DNA of 64,000 bases, from assembly GCF_003346775.1 (NCBI RefSeq), contig NZ_CP031219.1:620001-684000 (forward strand). Direction: 5' to 3'. Positions within the stretch are counted from its first letter, which is position 1; every line of letters begins with the position of its first letter. Origin of the DNA: Malaciobacter mytili LMG 24559 (GTDB lineage Bacteria; Campylobacterota; Campylobacteria; Campylobacterales; Arcobacteraceae). A model generated the notes under the pieces. It searched no databases, was not told the DNA's origin, and was given only the letters and a program-made list of their open reading frames with translations. Positions 9,308 to 18,246 of this stretch are shown here, one piece after another. The translations under genes were made by a program, and so were the position numbers.

Positions 9308-10226
9308 AAAAGCATTAGTTTTATTAAATATGGGTGGTCCAAGGACTAAAAATGAGTTAAAAATGTTTTTAACAAATATGTTTAATGACAAAAATATTTT
9401 AACTGTAAAAAGTTCTTTATTAAGAAGAATGATTGCATTTTTTATTGTTAAATCACGATTGGATTCAGCTTGGCAAAATTATGAAGAAATAGGTGGTTTT
9501 TCTCCAATTAATAAAATAACTGAAAGTTTAGTTGAAAAATTAAATAATAAGTTTGAGGATATTTATGTAACACAAGCTATGAGATATACTCCTCCTTTTG
9601 CAACTACTTGTGTAGAAGAGTTAAAGCAAAAAGGAATTAAGGAGGTGATTTTACTGCCTTTATATCCACAATATTCCACAACTACAACAAAATCTTCTTT
9701 AGAGGATTTTATTGAAGCAAGTAAAGAGGAGTTTAAAATTGAAGTAATTGAGCCTTTTTATAAAAATGAAAAATTCAATGAAACAATTATAAAAGAGCTT
9801 ATTTCAAATGTTCAGAATACAAATGAATATAATTTAATTTTTTCTGCTCATGGTTTACCTCAAAAAATAGTTGATAATGGTGATGTTTATGAGCAACATG
9901 TAAATGAGCATGTAAAAATTTTATCAAATATGTTAGAACAAAAAGGTTATAACTTTAAATCAATTAATCTTGCATATCAATCAAAAGTAGGACCATTAAA
10001 ATGGTTAGAGCCTTCTTTAGAAACTATGTTAGAAAAATTTAAAAATCAAAAAGTTTTAATTTACCCAATTGCTTTTATTATAGATAATTCAGAAACAGAC
10101 TTTGAATTAAGTATAGAGTATAAAGAAGTAGCTCATAAACTAAATATACAAGATTATAAAGTATGTAAATGTGTAAATGATAGTGATGAGTTTCAAGATA
10201 CTATTAAACAGTTATTAGGACGATAA
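9294..10226 (+). CDS. hemH: Ferrochelatase
   Basis: Inserts ferrous iron into protoporphyrin IX in the last step of haem synthesis. The N-terminus has the family motif VLLNMGGP, and the active-site His lies in LIFSAHGLPQKIVDNGD. The second conserved region is LAYQSKVGPLKWLEPS, followed by the acidic IDNSETDFEL segment. Length of 310 residues is normal. The start ATG lies inside the ABC gene and the stop overlaps the ATG of the AMMECR1 gene. Haem supply fits the neighbouring cytochrome genes. Confidence 0.95.
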   Translation: MKEYKKALVLLNMGGPRTKNELKMFLTNMFNDKNILTVKSSLLRRMIAFFIVKSRLDSAWQNYEEIGGFSPINKITESLVEKLNNKFEDIYVTQAMRYTPPFATTCVEELKQKGIKEVILLPLYPQYSTTTTKSSLEDFIEASKEEFKIEVIEPFYKNEKFNETIIKELISNVQNTNEYNLIFSAHGLPQKIVDNGDVYEQHVNEHVKILSNMLEQKGYNFKSINLAYQSKVGPLKWLEPSLETMLEKFKNQKVLIYPIAFIIDNSETDFELSIEYKEVAHKLNIQDYKVCKCVNDSDEFQDTIKQLLGR

Positions 10227-10774
10227 TGGATTTAAAAATATTGCTTGATATTGCAAGAAAAAGTATCTATACTGTTTTTGATAAATCATTACAAATAAAT
10301 AAAGATTATTATATTTCTTCTTTTAAAGAGTTAGAAGAACAAAGAGCAACTTTTATAACACTAACATTAAATGGCAATTTAAGAGGCTGTATAGGAAGTT
10401 TAGTTGCTCATAATAGTCTATATGATGATGTATTTATTAATGCACGAAAAGCAGCTTTTAATGACCCTCGATTTAACTCTTTAAGTTATGAAGAGTTTAA
10501 TAAAATCAAAATTGAAGTGTCTATTTTAACTCCTGCAAAGTTATTAAATTATAGTGATATTGAAGATTTAAAACAAAAGATTATTCCTTATAAACATGGA
10601 GTGATTTTAAAATATAAAAATAATCAAGCAACTTTTTTACCACAAGTTTGGGAACAATTAAATACTTTTGAAGAGTTTATAAGTTCACTTTGTAAAAAAG
10701 CAAATTTAGATTTTTCTATTTTATATAAAAACCCAGAAATATATTTATATGAAGCAATAAAGGTTAAGGAATAA
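10226..10774 (+). CDS. AMMECR1 family protein (AmmeMemoRadiSam system protein A)
   Basis: Cytoplasmic 182-residue protein of the AMMECR1 family, whose biochemical role is not established in bacteria. The hallmark block LRGCIGSL is near residue 51, followed by NARKAAFNDPRF, the long LTPAKLLN segment, and the QVWEQLNTFEEFISSLC region. It starts on the last base of hemH and is followed after 1 base by the HD-GYP gene. The other two parts of the AmmeMemoRadiSam set are fused in the gene at 12601, so all three components lie within 4.2 kb. Confidence 0.9.
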   Translation: MDLKILLDIARKSIYTVFDKSLQINKDYYISSFKELEEQRATFITLTLNGNLRGCIGSLVAHNSLYDDVFINARKAAFNDPRFNSLSYEEFNKIKIEVSILTPAKLLNYSDIEDLKQKIIPYKHGVILKYKNNQATFLPQVWEQLNTFEEFISSLCKKANLDFSILYKNPEIYLYEAIKVKE

Positions 10775-10775
10775 A

Positions 10776-12599
10776 ATGAATAAAATTTCTAAAAAGAATC
10801 TAACAATTTTATATGTGGAAGATGAAGAAATTATTAGAAAAGAAATCTCTACTATTTTAGGTTTTATTGCTTCTGAGGTTATTGTAGCTAGTGATGGGGA
10901 AGAGGGATTAAATAAATTTCAAGAAAATAAGATAGATTTAATTATCACTGATGTAAATATGCCAAAATTAAATGGTTTTGATATGTTAAGGGCAATTAGA
11001 GAACAAAGTCAAGTTCCAGCAATAATTTTATCAGCATTTTCCCAACCTGATTTTATAAAACAAGCTAATCAAATTGATATAGTTAATGAATATTTATTAA
11101 AGCCTGTGGATATAACTATTCTTTTTGATAAGATAAATAAAAACTATGAAAAAATAAAAAAACAAAGAGAATATCAAGAAGTAAGTAAGCTTTTAGAACA
11201 ATATAAAATAGCTGTTGATAAATCGGCAATTGTGTCCAAAAGTGATATAACTGGAAAAATCACTTACGCAAATGAGCAATTTTGCAAAATTTCTGGATAT
11301 AAGTTAGAAGAGTTAATAGGAAACTCACATAATGTAGTAAGACATCCAAATAATAGTAAGGCATTTTTTGAGGATTTATGGAATACCATAAAAGTTGAAA
11401 AAAGAATTTGGAATGGAAGATTTAAAAATAGAGCAAAAGATGGAACTACATATGTGGTTGATGCCACAATAGTTCCTATTTTAAATACTTTAAATGAGAT
11501 TGAAGAGTTTATTGCAATTAGATTTGATGTAACAGAAGTTGAAGCTTATAAGGAGTTTTTACAAGAAAAACTTCACTCTTCTCAAGAAGATGTTCAAAAA
11601 AAGATACACTTAGTTAAAGAGTATGAACAAATGATAAATATAAGTGCTTCTGTTATTCGTGTTGATATAAATAAAGAGATAACTTTTGCAAATGATAGAA
11701 TTTTACAATTATTAAATTATAAAGAAGAGGAACTTCTAAAAAAAGAGTTACTTTCAATAATTGATAAAAGTTCTTTAGAAACTTATAATAAAGTTTTTAA
11801 TGAAGTTATTGAAAAGAATTTTTGGCAAGGGGTATTAAAACTTTGTTGTAATAAAGAAAAAAATATTTACTATATGGATTTTACTTTTAGAACAATTAAA
11901 GATATAAAGGGTAATATCATCGAATTTATGGGAATAGGTAAAAATATTACAGAGACTATAAATTTATATAAAGAAATAGAAGATACTCAAAAAGATGTTA
12001 TCTTTTCCCTTGGAACAATTGGAGAAGCAAGAAGTAAAGAGACAGGAAATCATGTAAAAAGAGTTGCAGAATACTCTTATCTTTTAGCAAAAAAAGTGGG
12101 TTTAAGTGAGGAAGAAGCAGAACTTATAAAAATGGCTTCTCCTATGCATGATATTGGTAAAGTAGGAATTCCTGATGCTATTTTAAATAAACCAGCTAAA
12201 TTTACCCCTGAAGAGTTTGAGCAGATGAAAAAGCATACTAAAATAGGTTATGATATGCTAAAAAACTCAAATAGAGAGATATTGAAAGCTTCAGCTATTA
12301 TTGCCTATGAACACCATGAAAAATGGAATGGTCAAGGCTATCCTAGAGGATTAAAAGCTAATGAAATACATATTTATGGAAGAATAACTGCAATTGCAGA
12401 TGTTTTTGATGCTTTAGGAAGTAATAGGTGTTATAAAAAAGCATGGGAATTACATAGAATATTAGAACTTTTTAAAGAAGAAAAAGGCAAACATTTTGAC
12501 CCAGAACTTATAGATATTTTCTTTGAAAATCTTGAAGAATTTTTAGTAATTAAAGAGAAATATAAAGATGAATTTGATGAATTAGAGGTTTATAGATAA
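10776..12599 (+). CDS. Response regulator with receiver, two PAS and HD-GYP domains
   Basis: 607-residue cytoplasmic c-di-GMP phosphodiesterase candidate. A receiver domain (1-125) carries LIITDVNMP. The first PAS domain (about 140-255) has the Aer/haem-type NVVRHPN sequence, and a second PAS lies at about 285-400. The HD-GYP domain (405-590) keeps MHDIGKVGIPD, YEHHEKWNGQGYPRGL and ITAIADVFDAL, so the metal ligands and the GYP motif are intact. It is packed between the AMMECR1 gene and the radical SAM-Memo gene with 1-base gaps, implying co-transcription. PAS ligand and kinase partner are unknown. Confidence 0.92.
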   Translation: MNKISKKNLTILYVEDEEIIRKEISTILGFIASEVIVASDGEEGLNKFQENKIDLIITDVNMPKLNGFDMLRAIREQSQVPAIILSAFSQPDFIKQANQIDIVNEYLLKPVDITILFDKINKNYEKIKKQREYQEVSKLLEQYKIAVDKSAIVSKSDITGKITYANEQFCKISGYKLEELIGNSHNVVRHPNNSKAFFEDLWNTIKVEKRIWNGRFKNRAKDGTTYVVDATIVPILNTLNEIEEFIAIRFDVTEVEAYKEFLQEKLHSSQEDVQKKIHLVKEYEQMINISASVIRVDINKEITFANDRILQLLNYKEEELLKKELLSIIDKSSLETYNKVFNEVIEKNFWQGVLKLCCNKEKNIYYMDFTFRTIKDIKGNIIEFMGIGKNITETINLYKEIEDTQKDVIFSLGTIGEARSKETGNHVKRVAEYSYLLAKKVGLSEEEAELIKMASPMHDIGKVGIPDAILNKPAKFTPEEFEQMKKHTKIGYDMLKNSNREILKASAIIAYEHHEKWNGQGYPRGLKANEIHIYGRITAIADVFDALGSNRCYKKAWELHRILELFKEEKGKHFDPELIDIFFENLEEFLVIKEKYKDEFDELEVYR

Positions 12600-12600
12600 A

Positions 12601-14379
12601 ATGAAATACTACAAAGAAGAAAATGGAAAACAAATCTGTTTACTTTGTAGTTATTATTGCCACTTAAAACCAAATCAAATTGGAATTTGTGGTGTTAATA
12701 AAAATATAGATAATAAAATAGAGTGCTTAGTTTATGGGCATATTAGTGCTTTTAATATAGACCCCATTGAAAAAAAACCACTATATCATTTTTTGCCAAA
12801 TAGTAAATCCTTATCTTTAGGTACAGTTGGCTGTAATTTTAAATGCTCTTTTTGTCAAAATTATGGAATTTCACAAGAAAAAAATATTGATAAAAGTAGA
12901 TATATTTCCCCTAAAGAGATAGTTCAAATAGCTTTAAATAAAAAATGTGAATCTATTTCTTATACTTACAATGAACCAACTATTTTTTATCCTTTTGCTA
13001 AAGATATAGCCCTTGAAGCTAAAAAATTTGGTATAAAATCAGTTTTTGTTACAAATGGCTTTGAAAGTAGTGAAGTAATAGAAGATATGAAAGGTCTTAT
13101 TGATGCTGTGAATGTGGATTTAAAATCTTTTAATGAAAACTATTATAAAAAAGAGTTAGGTGGAAATTTACAGCAAGTTTTAGAAAATTTAATTCATTTT
13201 AAAAAAAATAATATTTGGGTTGAGGTTACCACTTTAGTAATACCTACTAAAAATGACTCAAAAGAAGAACTTTATAAAATAGCAAATTTTATAAAACAAA
13301 ATCTAGGAGAAGAAACACCTTGGCATATAAGTGCTTTTCATCCTGACTACAAAGAACTATCTTTAAATAATACCCCTTTTGAAAACTTAAAAGAGGCCTT
13401 TGATATTGGTAAGAAAGTAGGGCTTAAAAATGTTTACATAGGAAATATCGGCTATGAAAATAATACTTATTGCTCTTTTTGTAATGAGTTATTACTTAGT
13501 AGAGAGTATTATAAGATTAAAAAAAATATTGTAAAAAATGCAAGTTGTCCAAAGTGTAAAACAAAGCTTCAAGGAGTATTTAATATGAGTACAAGAGCAA
13601 AAGCAGTTGCAGGAACTTTTTATCCAAATAGCAAAGAAGAGATTTTAAAGTATATTCAACATTTTAATAATGGTTTTAAAATAAAACAAGAGCCACTAAA
13701 TGCAAAAGCAATTATATCTCCCCATGCAGGATATATTTATAGTGGTTTTACTGCAAATTTAGCTTTTAATTTAGCTTCTAAACAAGAGTATAAGACCGTA
13801 GTAGTTATAGGTCCTTCACATAAAGTTTATTTTGAAGGTTGTTCGGTTGCTTTATATGATGAGTATGAGACTCCTTTGGGAAATATAGAAGTTGATTTAA
13901 AATACTCTTTAAATTTAGTTGATAAATATAGTTGGTGTGATTTTTTACCAAGTGCTCATTTAGAACATTCAACTGAAACACAAGCCCCTTTTATAAAACA
14001 CTATTTTAAAAACTCTAAAATAGTTGAAATTGTTTATGGAAAAATTGATTTTAATCTTTTAGCCCTATTAATAGAAGATATTTTAAAACATAAAGATACT
14101 TTTTTAGTAATTAGTACAGATTTAAGTCACTTTTACACTTTAAGTGAAGCAAATAAAAAAGATAATATTTGTTTAAATGCAATAGCTAAAAAAGATATGC
14201 AACTTTTTGATAGTGGGGCTGAAGCTTGTGGGATGATAGGGGTAAAAGCACTTATTAAAAGTGCAATAAATTTAAAGTTAGAAACTGAAATTTTGCACTA
14301 TTGTACTAGTTATGATAGAACAAAAGATAATAGTAAAGTTGTGGGATATGCAGCTGCTTTAATAGGAAATAAAAACTAA
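12601..14379 (+). CDS. Fusion of AmmeMemoRadiSam radical SAM enzyme and Memo protein
   Basis: 592-residue fusion. Residues 1-290 form a radical SAM domain: an N-terminal cysteine cluster (C13, C16, C20, C30), then the 4Fe-4S motif C78-x3-C82-x2-C85 in GCNFKCSFCQNYG and the TYNEPTIF segment. A short zinc-ribbon-like linker (CSFC near 294, CPKC near 320) follows. Residues 329-592 are a Memo/AmmeMemoRadiSam B domain with SPHAGYIYSG, VIGPSHK, SAHLEHSTETQ and STDLSHF, which carry the family metal-binding His residues. An internal ATG at 13585 with a strong ribosome binding site falls exactly on the boundary. The substrate is unknown. Co-transcribed with AMMECR1 and the HD-GYP regulator. Confidence 0.9.
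   Translation: MKYYKEENGKQICLLCSYYCHLKPNQIGICGVNKNIDNKIECLVYGHISAFNIDPIEKKPLYHFLPNSKSLSLGTVGCNFKCSFCQNYGISQEKNIDKSRYISPKEIVQIALNKKCESISYTYNEPTIFYPFAKDIALEAKKFGIKSVFVTNGFESSEVIEDMKGLIDAVNVDLKSFNENYYKKELGGNLQQVLENLIHFKKNNIWVEVTTLVIPTKNDSKEELYKIANFIKQNLGEETPWHISAFHPDYKELSLNNTPFENLKEAFDIGKKVGLKNVYIGNIGYENNTYCSFCNELLLSREYYKIKKNIVKNASCPKCKTKLQGVFNMSTRAKAVAGTFYPNSKEEILKYIQHFNNGFKIKQEPLNAKAIISPHAGYIYSGFTANLAFNLASKQEYKTVVVIGPSHKVYFEGCSVALYDEYETPLGNIEVDLKYSLNLVDKYSWCDFLPSAHLEHSTETQAPFIKHYFKNSKIVEIVYGKIDFNLLALLIEDILKHKDTFLVISTDLSHFYTLSEANKKDNICLNAIAKKDMQLFDSGAEACGMIGVKALIKSAINLKLETEILHYCTSYDRTKDNSKVVGYAAALIGNKN
13571..13587 (+). promoter_or_regulatory. Internal ribosome binding site and ATG for a separate Memo product
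   Basis: AAGGAG at 13571-13576 is followed 8 bases later by an ATG at 13585-13587, in frame with the fusion gene (codon 329). The start coincides with the first residues of the Memo domain, so translation from here would give a 264-residue free Memo protein of normal size. Confidence 0.6.
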
Positions 14380-15122
14380 TGTTTTTTCTTAAAAAATTAA
14401 TTTCTGGGTTTTTAATGCCTTTACCTATAGCTTTAATATTACTATGTATTGCTTTATTCTTTTTACATAAAAAATCATATTTTAAAAGTAAAGTTTTTAT
14501 TAGTATTAGTCTGCTTTGGTTATTTTTATTTTCCTATTCTCCTATTGCAAATAGATTATTATTTCCATTAGAGTATTCATATAAAGCCTTAAAAACAATT
14601 CCCCAAGTTAATTATATAGTAGTTTTGGGAAGTGGTCATAAAACAAATGAACACTTAAGTATAACTTCTCAATTAAATACAACTGCTTTAAATAGATTTA
14701 TAGAAGCATATAGGCTTTATAAAAATTTACCAAATGCTAAATTGATTTTTTCAGGTTATGGTGGAAAAGATAAAACTTCTCATGCTTTTATGCAAGAAAA
14801 ATTAGCCCTTGAACTTAAGATAAAAAAAGAAGATATTATAACTATTTCAAAACCAAAAGATACAAAAGAGGAAGCTTTAGCTATAAAAGAGCTTTTAAAA
14901 GATGAAAAGTTTATTTTGGTAACTTCTGCTTCTCATATGAAAAGAGCAATGTTAATTTTTAATAATCTTAATTTAAATGCAATTCCTGCGGTTACAAATC
15001 ATTTGGCTAAAGATAAAGCAGATTTTTTTTCAAGACCTAGTGGTTTTAATTTATATAAATCAGAAGTGGCTTTTCATGAGTATATAGGAATTCTTTGGGA
15101 AAAGATTAAAGCTTCTTTTTGA
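14379..15122 (+). CDS. ElyC/YdcF-like DUF218 membrane protein
   Basis: 247-residue inner-membrane protein. Two hydrophobic segments lie at about 5-30 and 37-57, followed by a DUF218 domain from about residue 80: YIVVLGSGH, then RFIEAYRLY, LIFSGYGGKD and FILVTSASHMKRA, the family pattern. In E. coli, ElyC of this family affects envelope integrity and peptidoglycan lipid carrier metabolism. The ATG overlaps the stop of the radical SAM-Memo gene by one base, so it belongs to the same operon, but nothing in the sequence ties its function to that system. Confidence 0.85.
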   Translation: MFFLKKLISGFLMPLPIALILLCIALFFLHKKSYFKSKVFISISLLWLFLFSYSPIANRLLFPLEYSYKALKTIPQVNYIVVLGSGHKTNEHLSITSQLNTTALNRFIEAYRLYKNLPNAKLIFSGYGGKDKTSHAFMQEKLALELKIKKEDIITISKPKDTKEEALAIKELLKDEKFILVTSASHMKRAMLIFNNLNLNAIPAVTNHLAKDKADFFSRPSGFNLYKSEVAFHEYIGILWEKIKASF

Positions 15123-15183
15123 TATTAAATTAATAAACTATTGGATAATATTGCGACTTAGTTGCATATTATAAAGGTATAAT

Positions 15184-15918
15184 TTGAATATAGTAGAAAT
15201 AAAAAACTTATCATATAAGTATGATAAAGTAAATGTTTTAGAAGATATAAATTTACAGATAAAAAAAGGTGATTTTTTAGCTATTATTGGACCAAATGGT
15301 GGTGGAAAATCAACTTTATTAAAACTTATTTTACAATTGTTAAATCCACAAAAAGGGAAGATTAACAAACTTTTAAAAGAGGATGCATTTGGATATGTTC
15401 CTCAAAATACAAATTTAAATATAGATTTTCCTATTACTGCGCTTGAAGTTGTACTTATGGGGCATATAGGAAATAAAAGAAAATTTTTTGGATATTCAAA
15501 AGATGATATTTCTTGTGCAATGCACTCTTTAGAACAAGTTGGAATGAAAGAGTATGCAAATAATAAAATTGGAAATTTAAGTGGAGGACAAAGGCAAAGA
15601 GTTTTTATAGCTAGGGCTTTATGTGCAAATCCGCAAATAATGTTACTTGATGAACCCACTGCAAGTATTGATGTAAAGGGACAAAAAGAGGTTTATGAAT
15701 TACTTGCAAAACTAAATAAAAATATAACAATTGTTGTAGTAAGTCATGATATTTCAGTTTTATTAAATTATGCAAAGAGTGTTGCTCATGTGAATAAAAA
15801 TCTTGTTTTTCATAAATTAGATAATATAAATAAAAATCTAAATGAAAATGAACATTTATGTGAAGTTGAGCTACTTCGTGCTTTAGGAAAACAAAACTCT
15901 TGTGGATGTGGGTGTTAA
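15184..15918 (+). CDS. znuC: Zinc/manganese-type ABC transporter ATP-binding protein, TTG start
   Basis: ATPase subunit of a metal ABC importer of the ZnuC/MntB group. Walker A GPNGGGKST is at residues 36-44, LSGGQRQR near 137 and the Walker B IMLLDEPTAS after it. The start is a TTG preceded by AAAGG at a good distance; a TATAAT abutting the TTG at 15178-15183 is probably not its promoter. The last residues are NSCGCGC, a cysteine-rich tail that could bind metal. The permease follows directly. No periplasmic binding protein is present in the window. Zinc is the likeliest substrate but this is inferred from family similarity. Confidence 0.85.
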   Translation: MNIVEIKNLSYKYDKVNVLEDINLQIKKGDFLAIIGPNGGGKSTLLKLILQLLNPQKGKINKLLKEDAFGYVPQNTNLNIDFPITALEVVLMGHIGNKRKFFGYSKDDISCAMHSLEQVGMKEYANNKIGNLSGGQRQRVFIARALCANPQIMLLDEPTASIDVKGQKEVYELLAKLNKNITIVVVSHDISVLLNYAKSVAHVNKNLVFHKLDNINKNLNENEHLCEVELLRALGKQNSCGCGC

Positions 15919-15919
15919 T

Positions 15920-16714
15920 ATGATAGAAGCTTTATCTTATGATTTTGTGCAAAATGCACTTTTTGCAGGAGTCTTAATCTCAATTGCTGCTGGAATAATT
16001 GGTTCATTGGTAGTTGTTAATAGAATAACTTTTTTAGCAGGTGGAATTGCCCATAGTTCTTATGGTGGAATAGGGCTTGCTATTTTCTTAGGGCTTCCAA
16101 TTTTACTTGGTGCAACGGTTTTTGCAGTGTTATCTGCAATTTTTATTGCTTTTATAACACAAAACAATAAAAATAGAATAGATAGTATTATTGGTATGAT
16201 GTGGGCCTTAGGTATGGCTATTGGTATAGTTTTTGTTGATTTAACGCCTGGGTATAATGTGGATTTAATGAGTTACTTATTTGGGTCTATTATTGCTGTA
16301 TCAAATGAAGATATTTTATATATGGCAAGTTTGGATATTATTATAATATCTTTAGTTGTCTTTTTTTATAAAGAGATATTAGCAGTCTCTTATGATAGTG
16401 AGTTTGCAAAATTAAGAGGAATTAGTGTTAAGTTTTTTTATACACTTATCTTAATTTTAGCTGCTCTTTGTGTTGTTGCAGCTATTAGAGTAGTGGGGCT
16501 TATTTTAGTAATTGCTCTTTTAACTATACCCACATATTTAGCTGAGGTTTTTGCTTCAAGATTATCAAGTATGATGATTATTAGTTCACTATTTGCTGTT
16601 TTTTTTACTATTAGTGGACTTATTATTTCATATTTCTTTGATATTAGTTCAGGTGCTAGTATTATAATAGTTGGTGTAGCTACCTTATTGGCTGTAAAAG
16701 TAGTTAAAAGATAA
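15920..16714 (+). CDS. znuB: Zinc/manganese-type ABC transporter permease
   Basis: Membrane subunit (264 residues from the ATG at 15920) with about eight hydrophobic helices and the family sequences LAGGIAHSSYGGIGLA and VVAAIRVVGLILVIALL, typical of the ABC-3 family. An upstream in-frame GTG at 15902 would add six residues but lies inside znuC, so the ATG one base after the znuC stop is the better start. It pairs with the preceding ATPase. The following gene is separated by its own promoter. Confidence 0.87.
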   Translation: MIEALSYDFVQNALFAGVLISIAAGIIGSLVVVNRITFLAGGIAHSSYGGIGLAIFLGLPILLGATVFAVLSAIFIAFITQNNKNRIDSIIGMMWALGMAIGIVFVDLTPGYNVDLMSYLFGSIIAVSNEDILYMASLDIIIISLVVFFYKEILAVSYDSEFAKLRGISVKFFYTLILILAALCVVAAIRVVGLILVIALLTIPTYLAEVFASRLSSMMIISSLFAVFFTISGLIISYFFDISSGASIIIVGVATLLAVKVVKR

Positions 16715-16722
16715 AATTTAGA

Positions 16723-16728
16723 TATAAT
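16723..16728 (+). promoter_or_regulatory. Probable -10 element of the S1-domain gene
   Basis: TATAAT at 16723-16728, about 27 bases before the ATG at 16756, in the short gap after znuB. No clear -35 box. Confidence 0.45.
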
Positions 16729-16755
16729 CTAAGAAATTAAAACGGAAGAACCAAA

Positions 16756-17598
16756 ATGAATGAAAAAATTAAATTAGGTGAAATTAATACTTTAGAAATA
16801 AGTAGAGTAAGTGAACCAGGGCTATATTTAAAAAGCTTAGATAATAGTGAAGTTTTACTTCCAAATGTTTATATAAAACAAGAGATGCAATTAGGTCAAG
16901 AAATTGAAGTGTTTATTTACACAGATAGTGAAGATAGACTTGTAGCAACTACAATAATGCCAAAGGCAAAAATAAATGAGATAGCTCTTTTAGAAGTTGT
17001 TGATATTGCTAAATTTGGTGCTTTTGTTGATTTGGGCTTACCTAAAGATTTATTAGTTCCTAAGAATAAACAAAAATCACCTTTTCAAATAGGTGAAAAA
17101 AGACTTGTTAAAGTTATTGAAGATGAAAAGTCACATAGATTAATTGGAGTTGAAAAGTTTCAAGAAAAGTTTAATAGAGACCTTTCAAATTTCCAAAGAA
17201 ATGATGAGGTGCAGATTATTGTATACAAAAAAACTCCTTTAGGTTTTAAAGTATATGTAAATAGTAAATTTGAAGGGATGATTTATCATACTGAAATTTT
17301 TACAAAAATAAATATTGGTGATAAAAAAACTGCTTATATTAAAACTGTAAGAGATGATGGAAAACTTGATATTTCATTACAAAAAATTGCACAAGATAAT
17401 TCTAATGATGATACTTTAAAAATAATAGAAGTTTTAAAAATAAACAATAATGAATTAAAGATTACATCAAAAAGTGATCCTGAAAAAATAATTGAACTTT
17501 TTGAAATGAGTAAAAAAAGATTTAAAGCAGCTTTAAATAGCTTAATCAACGATAATATAGTTGTTTTAGAAGAAGATAAAATTTTATTAAAAGCTTAA
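16756..17598 (+). CDS. CvfB/YitL-like S1-domain RNA-binding protein
   Basis: 280-residue cytoplasmic protein of the CvfB family. It has tandem S1-type OB folds: residues 1-65, 70-140 (the segment VVDIAKFGAFVDLGLPKDLLV is split by the fold) and 150-215, then a winged-helix C-terminus (SKKRFKAALNSLI). CvfB in Staphylococcus is an RNA-binding regulator; the role in Campylobacterota is not established. Its gene has its own promoter and ends 55 bases before tpx. The ribosome binding site is ggaag, 9 bases before the ATG. Confidence 0.85.
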   Translation: MNEKIKLGEINTLEISRVSEPGLYLKSLDNSEVLLPNVYIKQEMQLGQEIEVFIYTDSEDRLVATTIMPKAKINEIALLEVVDIAKFGAFVDLGLPKDLLVPKNKQKSPFQIGEKRLVKVIEDEKSHRLIGVEKFQEKFNRDLSNFQRNDEVQIIVYKKTPLGFKVYVNSKFEGMIYHTEIFTKINIGDKKTAYIKTVRDDGKLDISLQKIAQDNSNDDTLKIIEVLKINNNELKITSKSDPEKIIELFEMSKKRFKAALNSLINDNIVVLEEDKILLKA

Positions 17599-17620
17599 GA
17601 GTTTTTTTAAACAAATTTTA

Positions 17621-17626
17621 TATAAT
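17621..17626 (+). promoter_or_regulatory. Probable -10 element of tpx
   Basis: TATAAT at 17621-17626, 27 bases before the tpx ATG, leaving a short leader that contains AAGGA. Confidence 0.45.
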
Positions 17627-17653
17627 TAATTAAATTAAAATTAAGGATAAAAA

Positions 17654-18190
17654 ATGGCAATTACACACTTAAAAGGTAATGTTGTAAATTTAGAAGGAAA
17701 TGAAGTAAATGTTTCTGATTTAGCTCCTGTTGTAAAAATAGTAGGACAAGATTTAAGTGAAATAGAAGTTGGTGGAGAAAAAGGTTGTGCACAAATCTTA
17801 GTGGTAGTTCCGTCATTAGATACTCCTGTTTGTGCAGCAGAAACTAGAAAATTTAATGAAGAAGCTGCAAAATTAGAAAATGCTCAAATTACTGTAGTTT
17901 CAATGGATTTACCATTTGCTATGGGAAGATTTTGTACAACAGAAGGTATTGAAAACTTAAAAGTTGGAAGTGATTTTAGAAATAAAGAACTTTCAAAAGC
18001 TTATGGTGTTTTAATTGCTGATGGACCTTTAGCAGGTATTTCTTGCAGAGCTATTTTTGTTATAAATGCAAGTGGAGTAGTTACTTATAAAGAAATTTGT
18101 AATGAAATTACAGAAGAGCCAAATTATGATGCTGCATTACAAGCAGCAAAAGAAGCAACTAGCACTTCTTGTTGTGGTTCTTGTCACTAA
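17654..18190 (+). CDS. tpx: Thiol peroxidase with cysteine-rich C-terminal tail
   Basis: Atypical 2-Cys peroxiredoxin that reduces hydroperoxides with thioredoxin. The peroxidatic cysteine is C60 in LDTPVCAAETRKF and the resolving one C94 in GRFCTTEG. The core matches the usual length of about 168 residues, but the protein ends with an extra CCGSCH (residues 173-178) that is not part of the standard fold. The tail could bind metal or form extra disulfides; this is inference. Monocistronic by spacing, with its own -10 element. Confidence 0.95.
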   Translation: MAITHLKGNVVNLEGNEVNVSDLAPVVKIVGQDLSEIEVGGEKGCAQILVVVPSLDTPVCAAETRKFNEEAAKLENAQITVVSMDLPFAMGRFCTTEGIENLKVGSDFRNKELSKAYGVLIADGPLAGISCRAIFVINASGVVTYKEICNEITEEPNYDAALQAAKEATSTSCCGSCH

Positions 18191-18246
18191 TCAATTTTTT
18201 TATTTAATAAAGTAGTTATAATTCCTAAAATTTTTTAGGAGTTATA

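Noticed and set aside
15178-15183. TATAAT as the promoter of znuC
   Set aside because: It abuts the TTG start, so its transcript would begin inside the gene. The TTG has a good AAAGG, so the promoter is probably further upstream.
18223-18240. Hairpin hiding the ribosome binding site of the NnrS-like gene
   Set aside because: A TATAAT at 18217-18222 would start transcription near 18230, so the left arm would not be in the RNA.
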